A stretch of DNA of 64,000 bases. It comes from Streptomyces lavendofoliae. GTDB lineage: Bacteria; Actinomycetota; Actinomycetes; Streptomycetales; Streptomycetaceae. Location: positions 551,697 through 615,696 of the forward strand of contig NZ_BMTP01000002.1 of the NCBI RefSeq assembly GCF_014649735.1, read 5' to 3'. The notes under the pieces were generated by a model that was not told where the DNA came from, did no database searches, and was given only the letters and a program-made list of their open reading frames with translations. Below are positions 32,732 through 45,400 of the stretch, piece by piece (position 1 is the first letter of the stretch; every line of letters begins with the position of its first letter). The translations under genes and the position numbers were made by a program.

Positions 32732-33533
32732 CGATCGGTTCAGGTGATCTTAGAGAATCGCCGGCCGGACAGACGACTCGGACCCCGACTGTCGGCCAGA
32801 ACCTCGGTGATCCTGTCCGAATCGCGTCGTCGCCCGCCTGGAGCCGCCGAGCACGGCCGGCTCCGCGCGACGGCGTCGGCAGCATCACCCGGAACCGCGA
32901 CCCCGGAACCGGGGTGACCACACGGCAAGGCTCGCACCGGCGCATCGGCCTTGACCACCCCGTCCCGCACCAAGGTCCTGCACCACGATCTTCCCGATAC
33001 TTCAGCCCTGTCCACGTCGTGCGACGACTGCGTCCTCTGACCACCGCGATATGGCCTCGATAACCGCACCTGCCGACCGGACATCCGGGGCAGGAACCGG
33101 CGCACGGCGACTGCGTTGTGCACCGAATAGCGCCCGGCGGAGAGCCGCCGGCCCGATCGGCCAGGCCCCGCGGGGTCGGGCGGCGCGTACAGGCAGGCAC
33201 GGGCGCCGATGCCCCGCCCGGGCAGGCCCCAGAGGACCGCTGCGGGGGTCGGCGCGCCGGTGGCCATGAACGACGTCAGGACGTCTTCCCCATAGGCCCG
33301 GAGGGAGGGGACGACGCGTCCACCGTCTCGCACGACGTCCAGGAAGCCGCAGGACGGTCCCCTCCTGCTTGGCCGGCCACCACCGCGGCTCGGCCCACGG
33401 AACCCCAACCGCGGGACGGCTGGGGTTCCTCGAGGCGGTGAGGGCCGGGCAGCAGGGGGCGCCCACGCGGTGAACCGCTCGTCGACACGTCCGCGGACCG
33501 CGCCCCCATCACGGTCGCCGTGAACCGGGGAGG
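32732..33533. other. Long gene-poor spacer
   Basis: About 800 bp separate the second DUF2075 gene from the arabinofuranosidase gene end. GC and codon pattern do not support any frame: the open frames present are Arg/Pro/Gly-rich with no recognisable domain. The one clear structure is a hairpin GGAACCCCA (33399-33407)/TGGGGTTCC (33421-33429), a possible terminator. It may be remnant DNA. Confidence 0.5.
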
Positions 33534-35354
<1,821 letters not shown>

Positions 35355-35386
35355 TCAATACCTTTCACATCTATCGCTGGACCTGC

Positions 35387-35398
35387 CGAAATCTTTCG
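35387..35398. promoter_or_regulatory. CGAAA-TC-TTTCG palindrome upstream of GH62
   Basis: A perfect inverted repeat CGAAATCTTTCG lies about 435 bp from the GH62 start. GAAA-n-TTTC type boxes are known near Streptomyces xylanase promoters, so this is a candidate site of the xylan regulator. Confidence 0.5.
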
Positions 35399-35609
35399 TA
35401 CGCCGATACGTGAGACAGCGCGCACGTCAGCATGGCCGCTGGACCGCACGACCTGTGACGGCGAAACGGGGGCGGCCGAAGATCACCGGGCGAGCATCTC
35501 GGGGATCACCGAGGACGGCGCCCCCCGGCGGCTCCCCGGCGGCTCCCCGGCGACCCTCGGCGGCTCCCGGCGGTCCCCGGCCACTACGATCCGCACATCG
35601 TCGAAGGGT

Positions 35610-35620
35610 CGAAAGTTTCG
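35610..35620. promoter_or_regulatory. CGAAAGTTTCG palindrome upstream of xylanase
   Basis: An 11-bp perfect palindrome about 305 bp before the xlnA-like start, resembling the GAAA/TTTC boxes reported upstream of Streptomyces xylanase genes. An imperfect copy (tcgagatttcgaa) occurs near 35710. Confidence 0.55.
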
Positions 35621-35736
35621 GCCTATGGGCGGAAACATTTTTGACGCGGAGTATTGACGATCCACCGCCAGCGGCCCAATCATCCCTGTCTGGAGCACCG
35701 GCATTTGTTCGAGATTTCGAAGCGCGTCCACCCTGA

Positions 35737-37362
<1,626 letters not shown>

Positions 37363-37389
37363 CGGGACCCTCGCGCCACGCACTCGCGT

Positions 37390-37416
37390 GTGGAGCCAGG
37401 ATGATCCTGGCTCCAC
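37390..37416. terminator. Strong bidirectional terminator
   Basis: A 13-bp perfect stem (GTGGAGCCAGGAT/ATCCTGGCTCCAC) around a single G lies between the convergent xylanase and LLM oxidoreductase genes. Confidence 0.85.
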
Positions 37417-37449
37417 CGAGAAGAGCGCCCAGGACCGCCTTGCGCGGGT

Positions 37450-38412
37450 TCAGAGCACCGCGGCCAAATCGGCGAGTGCCGCGCGAGCGCTCGGGCCGGC
37501 AGGGATGAGCACGGCACTGGAGACTCCGGAAAGGAACAGGTCGTCCAGGCGACCGCGGACGTGCGCGGCCGTGCCGGAGAGGGACAGCTGCTCGACCCAC
37601 TGATCAGGCATGGCCTGCGCGAAGTCCTGGGCGCTGCCGCTGCGGCGGCGCAGGTGGGCGAGTTCCTCGTAGAACCCGAGGGGCGCGATGTGGGGCTTCC
37701 AGTCGGTGTCGCCCAGGGCCTTCAAGGCGGGGCGGGCGGCGGCCATGGCTGCGCGGGGGTCGTCGTCGACCGCGGCGATGTTGTAGGCGGTGATCCGGTG
37801 GGCCCGCCGGGGGTTGATGCTGCGCAGCGCCTGGCGGACGTACGGGGGTGTGACGGGTTCGGCGAGCAGGGTGCCGTCGGCCGTCTCCCCGGAGAGGGCG
37901 AGCGACTTGGGGCTGCGGACGCCGGCGAAGATCGCGGGGGCCTGATCGGGAACCGCCGAGGGGTGCAGCCGTGGTCCGTCGAGACGGACGTAGCGTCCGT
38001 CGGTGTGGGCGGGCTCGCCGGCCAGGAGCGCTCTGAGAGCGTTGATGTACTCGCGCAGGAGGGTCAGCGGGCTGCGGGGCCAGGCCCCTGCGCTGCGCAT
38101 CCAGGCGGGCATGCCGTGGCCGACGGCGATGTCGAGGCGGCCGGGGTGGAGCTGGGCGAGCGTGGCGGCTTCCATCGCGGTGAACGCGACGTTGCGGGCC
38201 GCGGCCGGCAGGAGTCCGACGCCGACGCGGATCCGTCGGGTGTGGGCGAGCACGGTGGCTGCCTGGGCGAGACCTCCTCGATGTCCGAGGTCCTCGGCGA
38301 CCCACAGCTCGTCGAAGCCGTAGGCGTCCGCCTCGCGGGCGAAGGGGATCATGTCGGCCGTCGGGATGTCGCACGGCAGGAGGACGCCGATCGCGCCGGG
38401 GCTGTGGCTCAC
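37450..38412 (-). CDS. LLM class flavin/F420-dependent oxidoreductase
   Basis: This 320-residue luciferase-like barrel has a GTG start (MSHSPGAIGVLLPCD). Features include ELWVAEDLGHRGGLAQAATVLAHT, RIRVGVGLLPAAARN, HPGRLDIAVGHGMPAWM and IFAGVRSPKSLALSG. The pattern is closer to the F420-dependent methylene-H4MPT reductase-like group than to the bacterial luciferases, but cofactor choice is not provable by eye. It lies 43 bp after the ATP-binding regulator gene on the same strand, so they may be co-transcribed. Confidence 0.85.
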   Translation of the reverse strand: MSHSPGAIGVLLPCDIPTADMIPFAREADAYGFDELWVAEDLGHRGGLAQAATVLAHTRRIRVGVGLLPAAARNVAFTAMEAATLAQLHPGRLDIAVGHGMPAWMRSAGAWPRSPLTLLREYINALRALLAGEPAHTDGRYVRLDGPRLHPSAVPDQAPAIFAGVRSPKSLALSGETADGTLLAEPVTPPYVRQALRSINPRRAHRITAYNIAAVDDDPRAAMAAARPALKALGDTDWKPHIAPLGFYEELAHLRRRSGSAQDFAQAMPDQWVEQLSLSGTAAHVRGRLDDLFLSGVSSAVLIPAGPSARAALADLAAVL

Positions 38413-38455
38413 CGGTTGTCTCCGTTGTTCGGCAGCGCATGGCCGCTGCGTTCTG

Positions 38456-38899
38456 TCAGGCGGACTGCGCCTGGACCTCCATCCGCACCCATACTCTCTT
38501 GCCGCCGGGCACGCGGTGACATCCGACGGCGCATGCGAGGGCGCGGACTATGGCCAGGCCCCTTCCGTGGTCGTCCTCGCTGTCCTCGCGCGGGACGGTG
38601 CGTTCGATGGAGTCGGCGCAGGTGTCGGTCACCGCGATGACGAGCTGCCGGTCCTGGACGATCAGGTGGAGCTCCGCGGGTCCGTCGCGGGTGTGCAGGG
38701 TGGCGTTGGTGACGAGTTCCGAGATGACCACGACGGCGTCGTCGATCACGGCGGGTGGGACGCCCCATCCGGTCAGGACCGTGTCGGCGTGGCGGCGGGC
38801 GGCTCGGATCGCGTGCTGCACGTGGCTGAGGGGCAGGTGGCTGCTCGGACCGCCGGTGTACTGCTCGGCGGGGCCACGGTCGATGGTGGGGGTCTGCAT
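38456..38899 (-). CDS. ATP-binding anti-sigma/serine kinase-type protein (RsbW-like)
   Basis: This 147-residue HATPase_c protein is of the kind very abundant in Streptomyces. It has an N box ISELVTNATLHT, G1 VTDTCADS and G2 DHGRGLAIVRALA with ATP-lid residues. Members act as anti-sigma factors or serine kinases on STAS anti-anti-sigma partners; no partner gene is adjacent. It starts MQTPTIDRGPAEQY. Confidence 0.85.
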   Translation of the reverse strand: MQTPTIDRGPAEQYTGGPSSHLPLSHVQHAIRAARRHADTVLTGWGVPPAVIDDAVVVISELVTNATLHTRDGPAELHLIVQDRQLVIAVTDTCADSIERTVPREDSEDDHGRGLAIVRALACAVGCHRVPGGKRVWVRMEVQAQSA

Positions 38900-39064
38900 G
38901 ACGCGCCTCGATCGAGGTAGGGCGGCGGCAACGGGAGGACGGCGGTGACGGGGCCGTTCTGGTTGCTCGTTGCCGTGCGGGGGATGCGGGCGGGTTTCCT
39001 CCTGGGTTGTCGTGGCGCGGGGGCCTGATGCAAGTGGCCCTCGCCGCGTGCTGTGTGGGGGTGG

Positions 39065-39107
39065 ACCCCGGACCCGGTAGCGGGACGGTGGAAGCCGGGT
39101 CCGGGGT
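39065..39107 (-). terminator. Terminator of the isomalto-oligosaccharide ABC operon
   Basis: The 13-bp perfect stem ACCCCGGACCCGG/CCGGGTCCGGGGT with a 17-nt loop starts 12 bp after the end of the last permease gene. Confidence 0.8.
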
Positions 39108-39118
39108 GGCTTGGCGGG

Positions 39119-40045
39119 CTACTTCACGGCGCCGGCGGTGAGGCCGCGGGTGAGGGAACGCTGGAAGATGAGGAAGAAGACGACCATGGGGATGACGCCG
39201 AGGAGGGCCGCGGCGCTCAGGGAGGTGGGGTCGCTGGAGTACTGGCCCTGCAGGACCGACAGGCCGAGCGGGACGGTCTGGTTGTCGTTGGAGATGAGCA
39301 GGACGAGGGGGTAGAGGAACTCGTTCCAGCTCCAGACGAAGAAGAACACGCACATCACCGACAGGGTCGGCCAGCTCATGGGCAGGACGATGCGCCACAG
39401 GATGGTCCAGCGGCCGGCGCCGTCGAGGGAGGCGGCTTCGATGAGTTCCCGGGGGAAGCTCGCGAAGACGGAGGCGAGCAGGTAGGTGCCGAAGGCGCTG
39501 TAGGTGATGCCGACGAGGACGGTGTAGCCGAGTTTGCCGTCGTAGAGGCCCATCTCCTTGAACAGGTAGTAGATGGGGTAGACGAGCCCTTCTTGCGGCA
39601 GCACGTTGATGCCGAGGAAGAAGACGAGGAACGCGGTGCGCCGGCGGACGCGGCCGATGCCGATGGCGTAGGCGTTGAAGAGGGCCAGGACGACGGCGAT
39701 GAGGACGACGCCGAGGCTGATCTGGATGCTGTTGACCAGCTTCTGGGTGAACTCGACGCGCTCCCAGACGTCGCCGATGACGGCCCAGTTCCATTCCTCG
39801 GGCAGGGACAGGGAGCCGTTGGCGCGGTAGTCGGCGCCGGTCTTGAAGGAATTGAGCAGGATGATCCCGAAGGGGGAGAGGAAGGCGAGGACGAAGATGC
39901 CGACCGCGGCGATGACGGCGTAGGAGCCGGCGCCTCTCTTGCGGGCGGAGTGCTTCTTGTGGGGCTTGGGGGCGGCGTGGCCGGCGGGGGCCTGCTTGCG
40001 GGGGCCGGACTGCGTGGTGGGTTCGGTGGTCATGGTCATCGTCAT
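39119..40045 (-). CDS. ABC transporter permease (MalG type), dextran locus
   Basis: This 308-residue permease has six membrane helices and the EAA loop EAASLDGAGRWTILWRIVLP. The N-terminus before the first helix is a basic, Lys/His/Pro-rich tail (KPHKKHSARKRG). Its ATG overlaps the previous permease by 4 bp; three in-frame ATGs occur in the first five codons (MTMTM), so the exact start is ambiguous by a few residues. It is the last gene of the ROK-GH13-binding protein-permease-permease operon. Confidence 0.93.
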   Translation of the reverse strand: MTMTMTTEPTTQSGPRKQAPAGHAAPKPHKKHSARKRGAGSYAVIAAVGIFVLAFLSPFGIILLNSFKTGADYRANGSLSLPEEWNWAVIGDVWERVEFTQKLVNSIQISLGVVLIAVVLALFNAYAIGIGRVRRRTAFLVFFLGINVLPQEGLVYPIYYLFKEMGLYDGKLGYTVLVGITYSAFGTYLLASVFASFPRELIEAASLDGAGRWTILWRIVLPMSWPTLSVMCVFFFVWSWNEFLYPLVLLISNDNQTVPLGLSVLQGQYSSDPTSLSAAALLGVIPMVVFFLIFQRSLTRGLTAGAVK

Positions 40046-40935
40046 CCGTCCTCGCGGGCCTGGCGGGTGAGCATCGTCCCGGCGATGATCAGCACGAGCA
40101 GGGTGATCGTGGTGGAGATGGCCGATCCGTAGCCGACGTCGGCGCGCTCGAAGAAGTTCTGGTAGGCGAAGTAGGCGGGGACGAGGGTGGAGTTTCCGGG
40201 GCCGCCGCCGGTGAGGACGAAGATCTGGGCGAAGACCTTCAGGCCGGCGATGGTGGTGGTGACGAGGACGACGTAGACCTCGGGGCGCAGGATGGGGACG
40301 GTGATGCGGGTGAACCGCTGCCACCAGGTGGCGCCGTCGAGGGAGGCTGCTTCGTAGAGCTCGGGGTCGATGCGCTGCAGGCCGGACATGAACAGCACCA
40401 GGGGGTAGCCGAGCTGCATCCAGACCAGGACGGCCAGGACCATCCACAGGGCGAGGTCGGGGTCGCCGAGCCAGTTCTGGGTCAGGGAGGAGAGGCCGAC
40501 GGTCTCCAGGACGCTGTTGATGGCGCCTTCGGGGGCGAGGATCCAGCCCCACATCAGGCCGGTGACGGCGACGGGGATGACCTGGGGCAGGTAGAGGCCG
40601 GAGCGGAAGACGCCGACGACGCCGTCGCCGTGCTTCTTGCCGATGTAGTCGAACAGCAGGGCGGCGAGGAAGAGGCCCAGGAGGGTGGGGACGACGGCGA
40701 TGCCGACGATGACGAAGCCGATGTTGCGGAACGAGGCCCAGAAGTCGGCGTCCTGGAAGAGCCGGGTGTAGTTGTCCAGGCCGGTGAAGGCCGGCTCGCC
40801 GATGCCCTGCCATGCGGTGAGGCTGTAGTAAAGGGTCATCACCAGCGGGACGACGAGGAAGAGCAGGCTGAGCAGGAGGCCCGGTGCGAGGAAGACGGCG
40901 TATCCCGTCGACCGCGGGTGACGTGTGGTTTTCAC
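40042..40935 (-). CDS. ABC transporter permease (MalF type), dextran locus
   Basis: This is a 297-residue membrane subunit with the EAA motif EAASLDGATWWQRFTRITVP and the conserved LTGGGPGNSTLV ahead of it. It pairs with the downstream permease and with the lipoprotein encoded just upstream (94 bp). As in the first importer of the window, there is no ATPase in the operon; the MsiK-like gene at 50458 is the nearest candidate. Confidence 0.93.
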   Translation of the reverse strand: MKTTRHPRSTGYAVFLAPGLLLSLLFLVVPLVMTLYYSLTAWQGIGEPAFTGLDNYTRLFQDADFWASFRNIGFVIVGIAVVPTLLGLFLAALLFDYIGKKHGDGVVGVFRSGLYLPQVIPVAVTGLMWGWILAPEGAINSVLETVGLSSLTQNWLGDPDLALWMVLAVLVWMQLGYPLVLFMSGLQRIDPELYEAASLDGATWWQRFTRITVPILRPEVYVVLVTTTIAGLKVFAQIFVLTGGGPGNSTLVPAYFAYQNFFERADVGYGSAISTTITLLVLIIAGTMLTRQAREDG

Positions 40936-41029
40936 TGTTGCTCCTGGGTGGGCGGGACGGCGGCCGCTGGGCGGTCCGCCGTCCCCTGAACGGCGTGGGG
41001 TGCGGCGCCGGTGCGGTCGGCGGGGTGGC

Positions 41030-42346
41030 TCAGGACCTGGAGGCGGCGTACTTGTCGTAGGGTGCGGCGAGCTCGTCCAGGACGGTGTCGGGCTTGGCGC
41101 CGTTCATCAGGTTCTGGGTGGAGGACAGCCAGGTGTCGTAGTAGCCGGCGACGGGCCAGTCGGGGTAGAAGGCCAGACCGCGGCCGTTCTGGGCGGCGCG
41201 GAAGGCGGTGACCAGTCCGCGGGACTTCTCGTTGGTGACGGCGTCGGCCTGCACGGCCAGGGGCACATTGCCCTCCTCGCCGATCAGCTTCTGGATCTTG
41301 TCCGACATCGTGATCTCGATGAAGTCCTCGGCGAGCTTCTTGTTCTTCGCCTTGGTGGGGATGACCCAGTTGTTGCCGCCGGAGCCGAGGGTCTTCTCGC
41401 TGCCCGGGTAGGGGGCGGTGGACCAGTTGAAGTTCTTGGCGTCGGTGAGCAGGCCGCCGAACCACCAGTTGCCGCCGACCATGATCGGGCGCTTCTGGGA
41501 GACGAACTGCTCGGTCATGTTGTTGCCCTTGAGGCCGACGTCCTTCTTCTCGAAGTAACCCTTGTCGACCCACTCCTTGTACTTGGTGGCCGCGTAGGTG
41601 AACTCGGGGCCGTGGAAGTCGACCTTGCCCTTGTACAGCTGGTAGTTGTCGACCCAGGTGTCGTTGGCCTTGGACAGCGCCAGCAGGTACAGCCAGTGGC
41701 CGGCGGGGTGGTCGTTGCCCGCGTTGGCGAGCGGGGTGACGCCGGCGGCCTTGAACTTGGCGAGCGCGGCTTCGAAGCCGGCGAAGTCGGTGGGCTTGGC
41801 GACGTCGTGCTTCTTGAACAGGTCGTCGTTGTAGTAGGCGAGGACGAACTCGCCGTAGTTGGGGACGCCGTACCACTTCTCGCCGCCCATTTCGCCCTTG
41901 GCGTCGTAGCGGGCGGTGACGGAGGCGCTCTCGCCGACCTTCTTGTCCCAGCCGCGTTCCTTGACGACGGCGGTGAGGTCGGTGAGGAGGCCCTGCTTGG
42001 CGAGGAGGCCGGTGGTGGCGTTGCCCTTGTTGTACTCCATGACGTCGGGCGCCTTGTCGGAGTTGAGGATCATGCCGGCGTTCTGCTGGATCTGCTCGAA
42101 GGCCTTCTGCTCGAATTCCACCTTGACGCCGGGGTGGGTCTTCTTGAACTCCTCTATGGCCGCGGCCCACGCCTTGCCGAGCGCGCCGTCCTTGTCCTCG
42201 TAGTGCCACAGACGCAGGGTGTTCGCGTCGCCTCCGGCGGTGTTGGAGCCGCCGCAGGCGGTCAGGGGGGCCAGGATGGCCAGGGCGGCGGCTGCCAGCA
42301 GGAGCGGCTTCGTGCGCCGGGCGGTGCGGGTGGGCGGGTTGTTCAT
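41030..42346 (-). CDS. ABC transporter solute-binding lipoprotein, probable isomalto-oligosaccharides
   Basis: This is a family 1 sugar-binding protein of 438 residues. The signal peptide ends in the lipobox APLTAC, so Cys31 is lipidated. The core includes TLRLWHYEDKDGALG, MEYNKGNATTGLLAKQGLL, WYGVPNYGEFVLAYYND and VGGNWWFGGLL; many Trp and Tyr residues fit stacking on glucose rings. It is located between the GH13 alpha-1,6-glucosidase and the permeases, and near a GH49 dextranase, so import of dextran fragments is the most economical reading. Confidence 0.92.
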   Translation of the reverse strand: MNNPPTRTARRTKPLLLAAAALAILAPLTACGGSNTAGGDANTLRLWHYEDKDGALGKAWAAAIEEFKKTHPGVKVEFEQKAFEQIQQNAGMILNSDKAPDVMEYNKGNATTGLLAKQGLLTDLTAVVKERGWDKKVGESASVTARYDAKGEMGGEKWYGVPNYGEFVLAYYNDDLFKKHDVAKPTDFAGFEAALAKFKAAGVTPLANAGNDHPAGHWLYLLALSKANDTWVDNYQLYKGKVDFHGPEFTYAATKYKEWVDKGYFEKKDVGLKGNNMTEQFVSQKRPIMVGGNWWFGGLLTDAKNFNWSTAPYPGSEKTLGSGGNNWVIPTKAKNKKLAEDFIEITMSDKIQKLIGEEGNVPLAVQADAVTNEKSRGLVTAFRAAQNGRGLAFYPDWPVAGYYDTWLSSTQNLMNGAKPDTVLDELAAPYDKYAASRS

Positions 42347-42385
42347 GGCTGTTTCCTTGGTGTGCGTCGTTGCGGCAAGGGGGTG

Positions 42386-44122
42386 TCAGCTGGTGCGGCG
42401 GCGGTGGACGCGGGCTTCCCACGGCCGCAGGGTGTGCGGGCTCGTGAGGGGCTGGGTGGAGGGGAGGTTGGCGATGAGGATGTCGCTGTGTTCCCAGCCG
42501 CCGGGGAGGTCGACGGTGAGGTCGGCTCCGCCGAAGTTGGCCAGGACGAGCAGTTCGGTGCCGGCGGCCGCGTCGTGGCGGGTGAAGGCGTAGAGCTGCT
42601 CGTGGTCGGGGTGGACCATGTGGAAGTCGCCGTGGGTGAGCGCGGACTCCGTGTGCCGCAGGGCGATCAGGCGGCGGTAGTAGTGGAAGACGGAGTCGGG
42701 GTCGGCGAGCTGGCTAGCGGCGTTGACGTCCTTGTGGTCGGGGTTGACGGCGATCCAGGGGGTGCCGGTGGTGAAGCCGGCGTGCTCGGTGGCGTCCCAC
42801 TGCATGGGGGTGCGGGCGTTGTCCCGGCTGCGGTGGCGCAGGCCATCGAGGATGTGTTCGCCGTCGGCGCCGAGGGCCTTGTGGTCCCGGTAGTGGTTGA
42901 GCGACTCGATGTCCCGGAAGTCGCCGAGGGAGGTGAAGGGGAAGTTGGCCATGGCCAGCTCTTCGCCCTGGTAGACGTAGGGGGTGCCGCGGTGCAGGTG
43001 CAGGACGGTGGCCAGCAGCTTGGCGGAGCGGTCGCGGAGGGCGGGGCTGTCGTCACCGAAGCGGGAGACGACGCGCGGCTGGTCGTGGTTGTTCCAGTAC
43101 AGGCTGTTCCAGCCGGTCTCGCCGAGGCCGGTCTGCCAGCGGCCGAGGCTGGCCTTGAGGTCGGTCAGCTTCAGGGGCCGGACGTCGAACTTTCCGCCGG
43201 GGCCCTGGTCGAGGCCGACGTGCTCGAACTGGAAGACCATGTCGACCTCGCGGCGGGCGGGGTCGGTGAAGAGCTTCGCCTCTTCGACGGTGACGCCGGG
43301 CATCTCGCCGACGGTCAGCAGCTTGCGGGGGTGGCCCTCGAAGACCTCGCGGTGCATTTCGGCCAGGTACTCGTGGATGCGGGGCCCGCAGACGTAGTGG
43401 GGGCTGCCGTCGCCGAGGCGGGCGCCCTCGTGGACGATGCCGTCGGGCAGGCCAGGCGTCTTGGAGATGAGGTTGATGACGTCCATGCGGAAGCCGTCGA
43501 CGCCCCGCTCCAGCCACCAGCGCATCATGCCGTGGACGGCCTGGCGGACCTCGGGGTTCTCCCAGTTGAGGTCGGGCTGCTTGCGGGAGAACAGGTGCAG
43601 GTAGTACTCGCCGCTGGCGGCGTCGTACGTCCACGCGGGGCCGGAGAAGAACGAGCCCCAGTTGTTGGGCTCCGCGCCGGGGGTACCGGGCTCCATGCCG
43701 TCGCGGGCGGGGCGCCAGATGTACCAGTCGCGCTTGTCCCCGGCGGGGCCGCCGTCGCGGGAGGCGGTGAACCAGGGGTGCTCGTCGCTGGTGTGGTTGA
43801 CCACGAGGTCCATGACGAGCTTCATGCCGCGGTCGTGGACGGCGGCCAGGAGGCGGTCGAAATCGGCGAGCGTGCCGAAGAGCGGGTCGATGTCCTGGTA
43901 GTCGCTGATGTCGTACCCGTTGTCGTCGTGCGGGGACGGGTAGACCGGGGAGAGCCACAGGACGTCGACGCCGAGCTGGGAGAGGTAGTCCAGGCGGCCG
44001 ATGATGCCTTGCAGGTCTCCGATGCCGTCGGCGTCGGAGTCGGCGAAGCTGCGGGGGTAGATCTGGTAGACTACCGCGTTGCTCCACCAGGAGTCGGCGG
44101 GACCGGGCGTGTGCTCAGGCAC
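42386..44122 (-). CDS. GH13 oligo-1,6-glucosidase/isomaltase-type alpha-glucosidase
   Basis: This 578-residue cytoplasmic GH13 enzyme has nucleophile D214 (GFRMDVINLISK), acid/base E273 (TVGEMPG) and the third carboxylate D347 (NNHDQPR); region I is DLVVNHTSDEH. Immediately after the nucleophile is Val (DV), the residue linked to alpha-1,6 specificity, whereas maltases carry Thr. There is no signal peptide. It hydrolyses imported isomalto-oligosaccharides from the non-reducing end to glucose. It follows the ROK regulator by 93 bp on the same strand. Confidence 0.92.
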   Translation of the reverse strand: MPEHTPGPADSWWSNAVVYQIYPRSFADSDADGIGDLQGIIGRLDYLSQLGVDVLWLSPVYPSPHDDNGYDISDYQDIDPLFGTLADFDRLLAAVHDRGMKLVMDLVVNHTSDEHPWFTASRDGGPAGDKRDWYIWRPARDGMEPGTPGAEPNNWGSFFSGPAWTYDAASGEYYLHLFSRKQPDLNWENPEVRQAVHGMMRWWLERGVDGFRMDVINLISKTPGLPDGIVHEGARLGDGSPHYVCGPRIHEYLAEMHREVFEGHPRKLLTVGEMPGVTVEEAKLFTDPARREVDMVFQFEHVGLDQGPGGKFDVRPLKLTDLKASLGRWQTGLGETGWNSLYWNNHDQPRVVSRFGDDSPALRDRSAKLLATVLHLHRGTPYVYQGEELAMANFPFTSLGDFRDIESLNHYRDHKALGADGEHILDGLRHRSRDNARTPMQWDATEHAGFTTGTPWIAVNPDHKDVNAASQLADPDSVFHYYRRLIALRHTESALTHGDFHMVHPDHEQLYAFTRHDAAAGTELLVLANFGGADLTVDLPGGWEHSDILIANLPSTQPLTSPHTLRPWEARVHRRRTS

Positions 44123-44215
44123 GTCAGAACCTCATCGTGTTCGCGTGATCACTTGGAGTGACTGTTCAAGGGAGTGCTGACCCGGGCGGGCGGCCCGCTG
44201 TCGGCGGTATGGGCT

Positions 44216-45400
44216 CTAGGAGAGGGTCGCGCCGACCGTGTCACGGATGACCAGGCAGGCCGCTCCGCGCGCCCACAGGTCGTGCTGTACGGGGTCGACG
44301 TGGATCCGGCAGTCCCGGGCCGCGGTGGAGAAGGCGTGAGCTTCCAGGGCCTGGGTCAGGGCGGGGCCGAAGAGGTCATGGGCGACCGCTCCCTCCCCGG
44401 CGAGGATGATCTTCTGCAGGTTGAGTAGGTTGCACATGCCGGCCAGCCCCCGCCCCAGCGCGGTTCCGGCTTCGGTGAAGGCGGCGAGGGCGACGTTGCG
44501 GGCCGCGTCCGTTCCCGAGCGGGCGAGGGTGATCGCCTCGCCGATGGAGGCGCAGGCGAAGCCCCCGTCCTGGAGGTGGCGCAGGACCGCTCGGTCTCCG
44601 GCGAGCGCTTCCAGGCATCCGCGACGGCCGCAGCTGCACATGGGCCCGGCCGGGTCCAGGGGTACGTGGCCGAGTTCGCCGGCCAGGCCGGTGGCGCCGG
44701 AGAACAGGCTCCCGTTGAGGAGCAGTCCGCACCCGATGCCGGGTCCGACGGTGACGACCGCGAAGGAGTCCACATCGCGCCCCTCGCCGAACCAGCGTTC
44801 GGCGACGACGAGGGTGTTGACGTCGTTGTTCACGACGACCGGCAGTCCGGTGGCCTCCTGCAGGGGGCCTGCCACGTCGACCTTGTTCCAGTCGAGCAGG
44901 GCCGAATAGCGGCAGACTCCGGCGGCGGAGTCGACGTGGCCGCTGACTCCGACCCCGAGACCGAGCACCCTGTCCGCCGCTTCCGGCGCCTTCGACAGGA
45001 GCCGGCCGGTCAGGGCTGCCGCGGCGGACAGGGCGGTCCGGGGGGTGCAGTCGGCGATGGGCTCCTCGTCGCGGGCCAGCACGTTGGCCGCCATGTCGGT
45101 GACGACGCCCGAGACCTGCGCGGGACCGATCTTCATACCGACGACGATGTGCTTGTCCGGGTTGACGTGCAGCATCTTCTGCGGGCGGCCCCGCCCCTGG
45201 GGGGCGGTGGCGTCGGCTTCACGCAGGTAGCCGTGCTCCAGCAGCGGAGGAAGCATCCGGGTCACGCTGGAGGGCACGAGCCCCAGCCGCTGGGCGAGCT
45301 GGGTGCGCGAGATGGGTCCCGCGGTGAGCACGGTCGCGAAGATCTCCGCGCGGGTCTGCTCGCCGACAAGCTCCGAGAAACGGATCTTGGACGGACTCAT
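44216..45400 (-). CDS. ROK family transcriptional regulator
   Basis: This 394-residue repressor has an N-terminal winged HTH (about 8-75; ISRTQLAQRLGLVPSSVTRMLPPLLEHGYL) and a ROK sugar-kinase-like domain. The latter has the zinc signature CSCGRRGCLEALAG and the sugar site GLAGELGHVPLDPAG, with DVNTLVVAERWFGEG. The start is ATG (MSPSKIRF) 8 bp after GGAGG; a GTG one codon earlier is equally possible. It heads the operon for dextran-fragment uptake and probably binds the palindrome at 45589-45605 and the CTTG-n11-CAAG repeat near 44153-44170, repressing in the absence of sugar. Confidence 0.9.
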   Translation of the reverse strand: MSPSKIRFSELVGEQTRAEIFATVLTAGPISRTQLAQRLGLVPSSVTRMLPPLLEHGYLREADATAPQGRGRPQKMLHVNPDKHIVVGMKIGPAQVSGVVTDMAANVLARDEEPIADCTPRTALSAAAALTGRLLSKAPEAADRVLGLGVGVSGHVDSAAGVCRYSALLDWNKVDVAGPLQEATGLPVVVNNDVNTLVVAERWFGEGRDVDSFAVVTVGPGIGCGLLLNGSLFSGATGLAGELGHVPLDPAGPMCSCGRRGCLEALAGDRAVLRHLQDGGFACASIGEAITLARSGTDAARNVALAAFTEAGTALGRGLAGMCNLLNLQKIILAGEGAVAHDLFGPALTQALEAHAFSTAARDCRIHVDPVQHDLWARGAACLVIRDTVGATLS

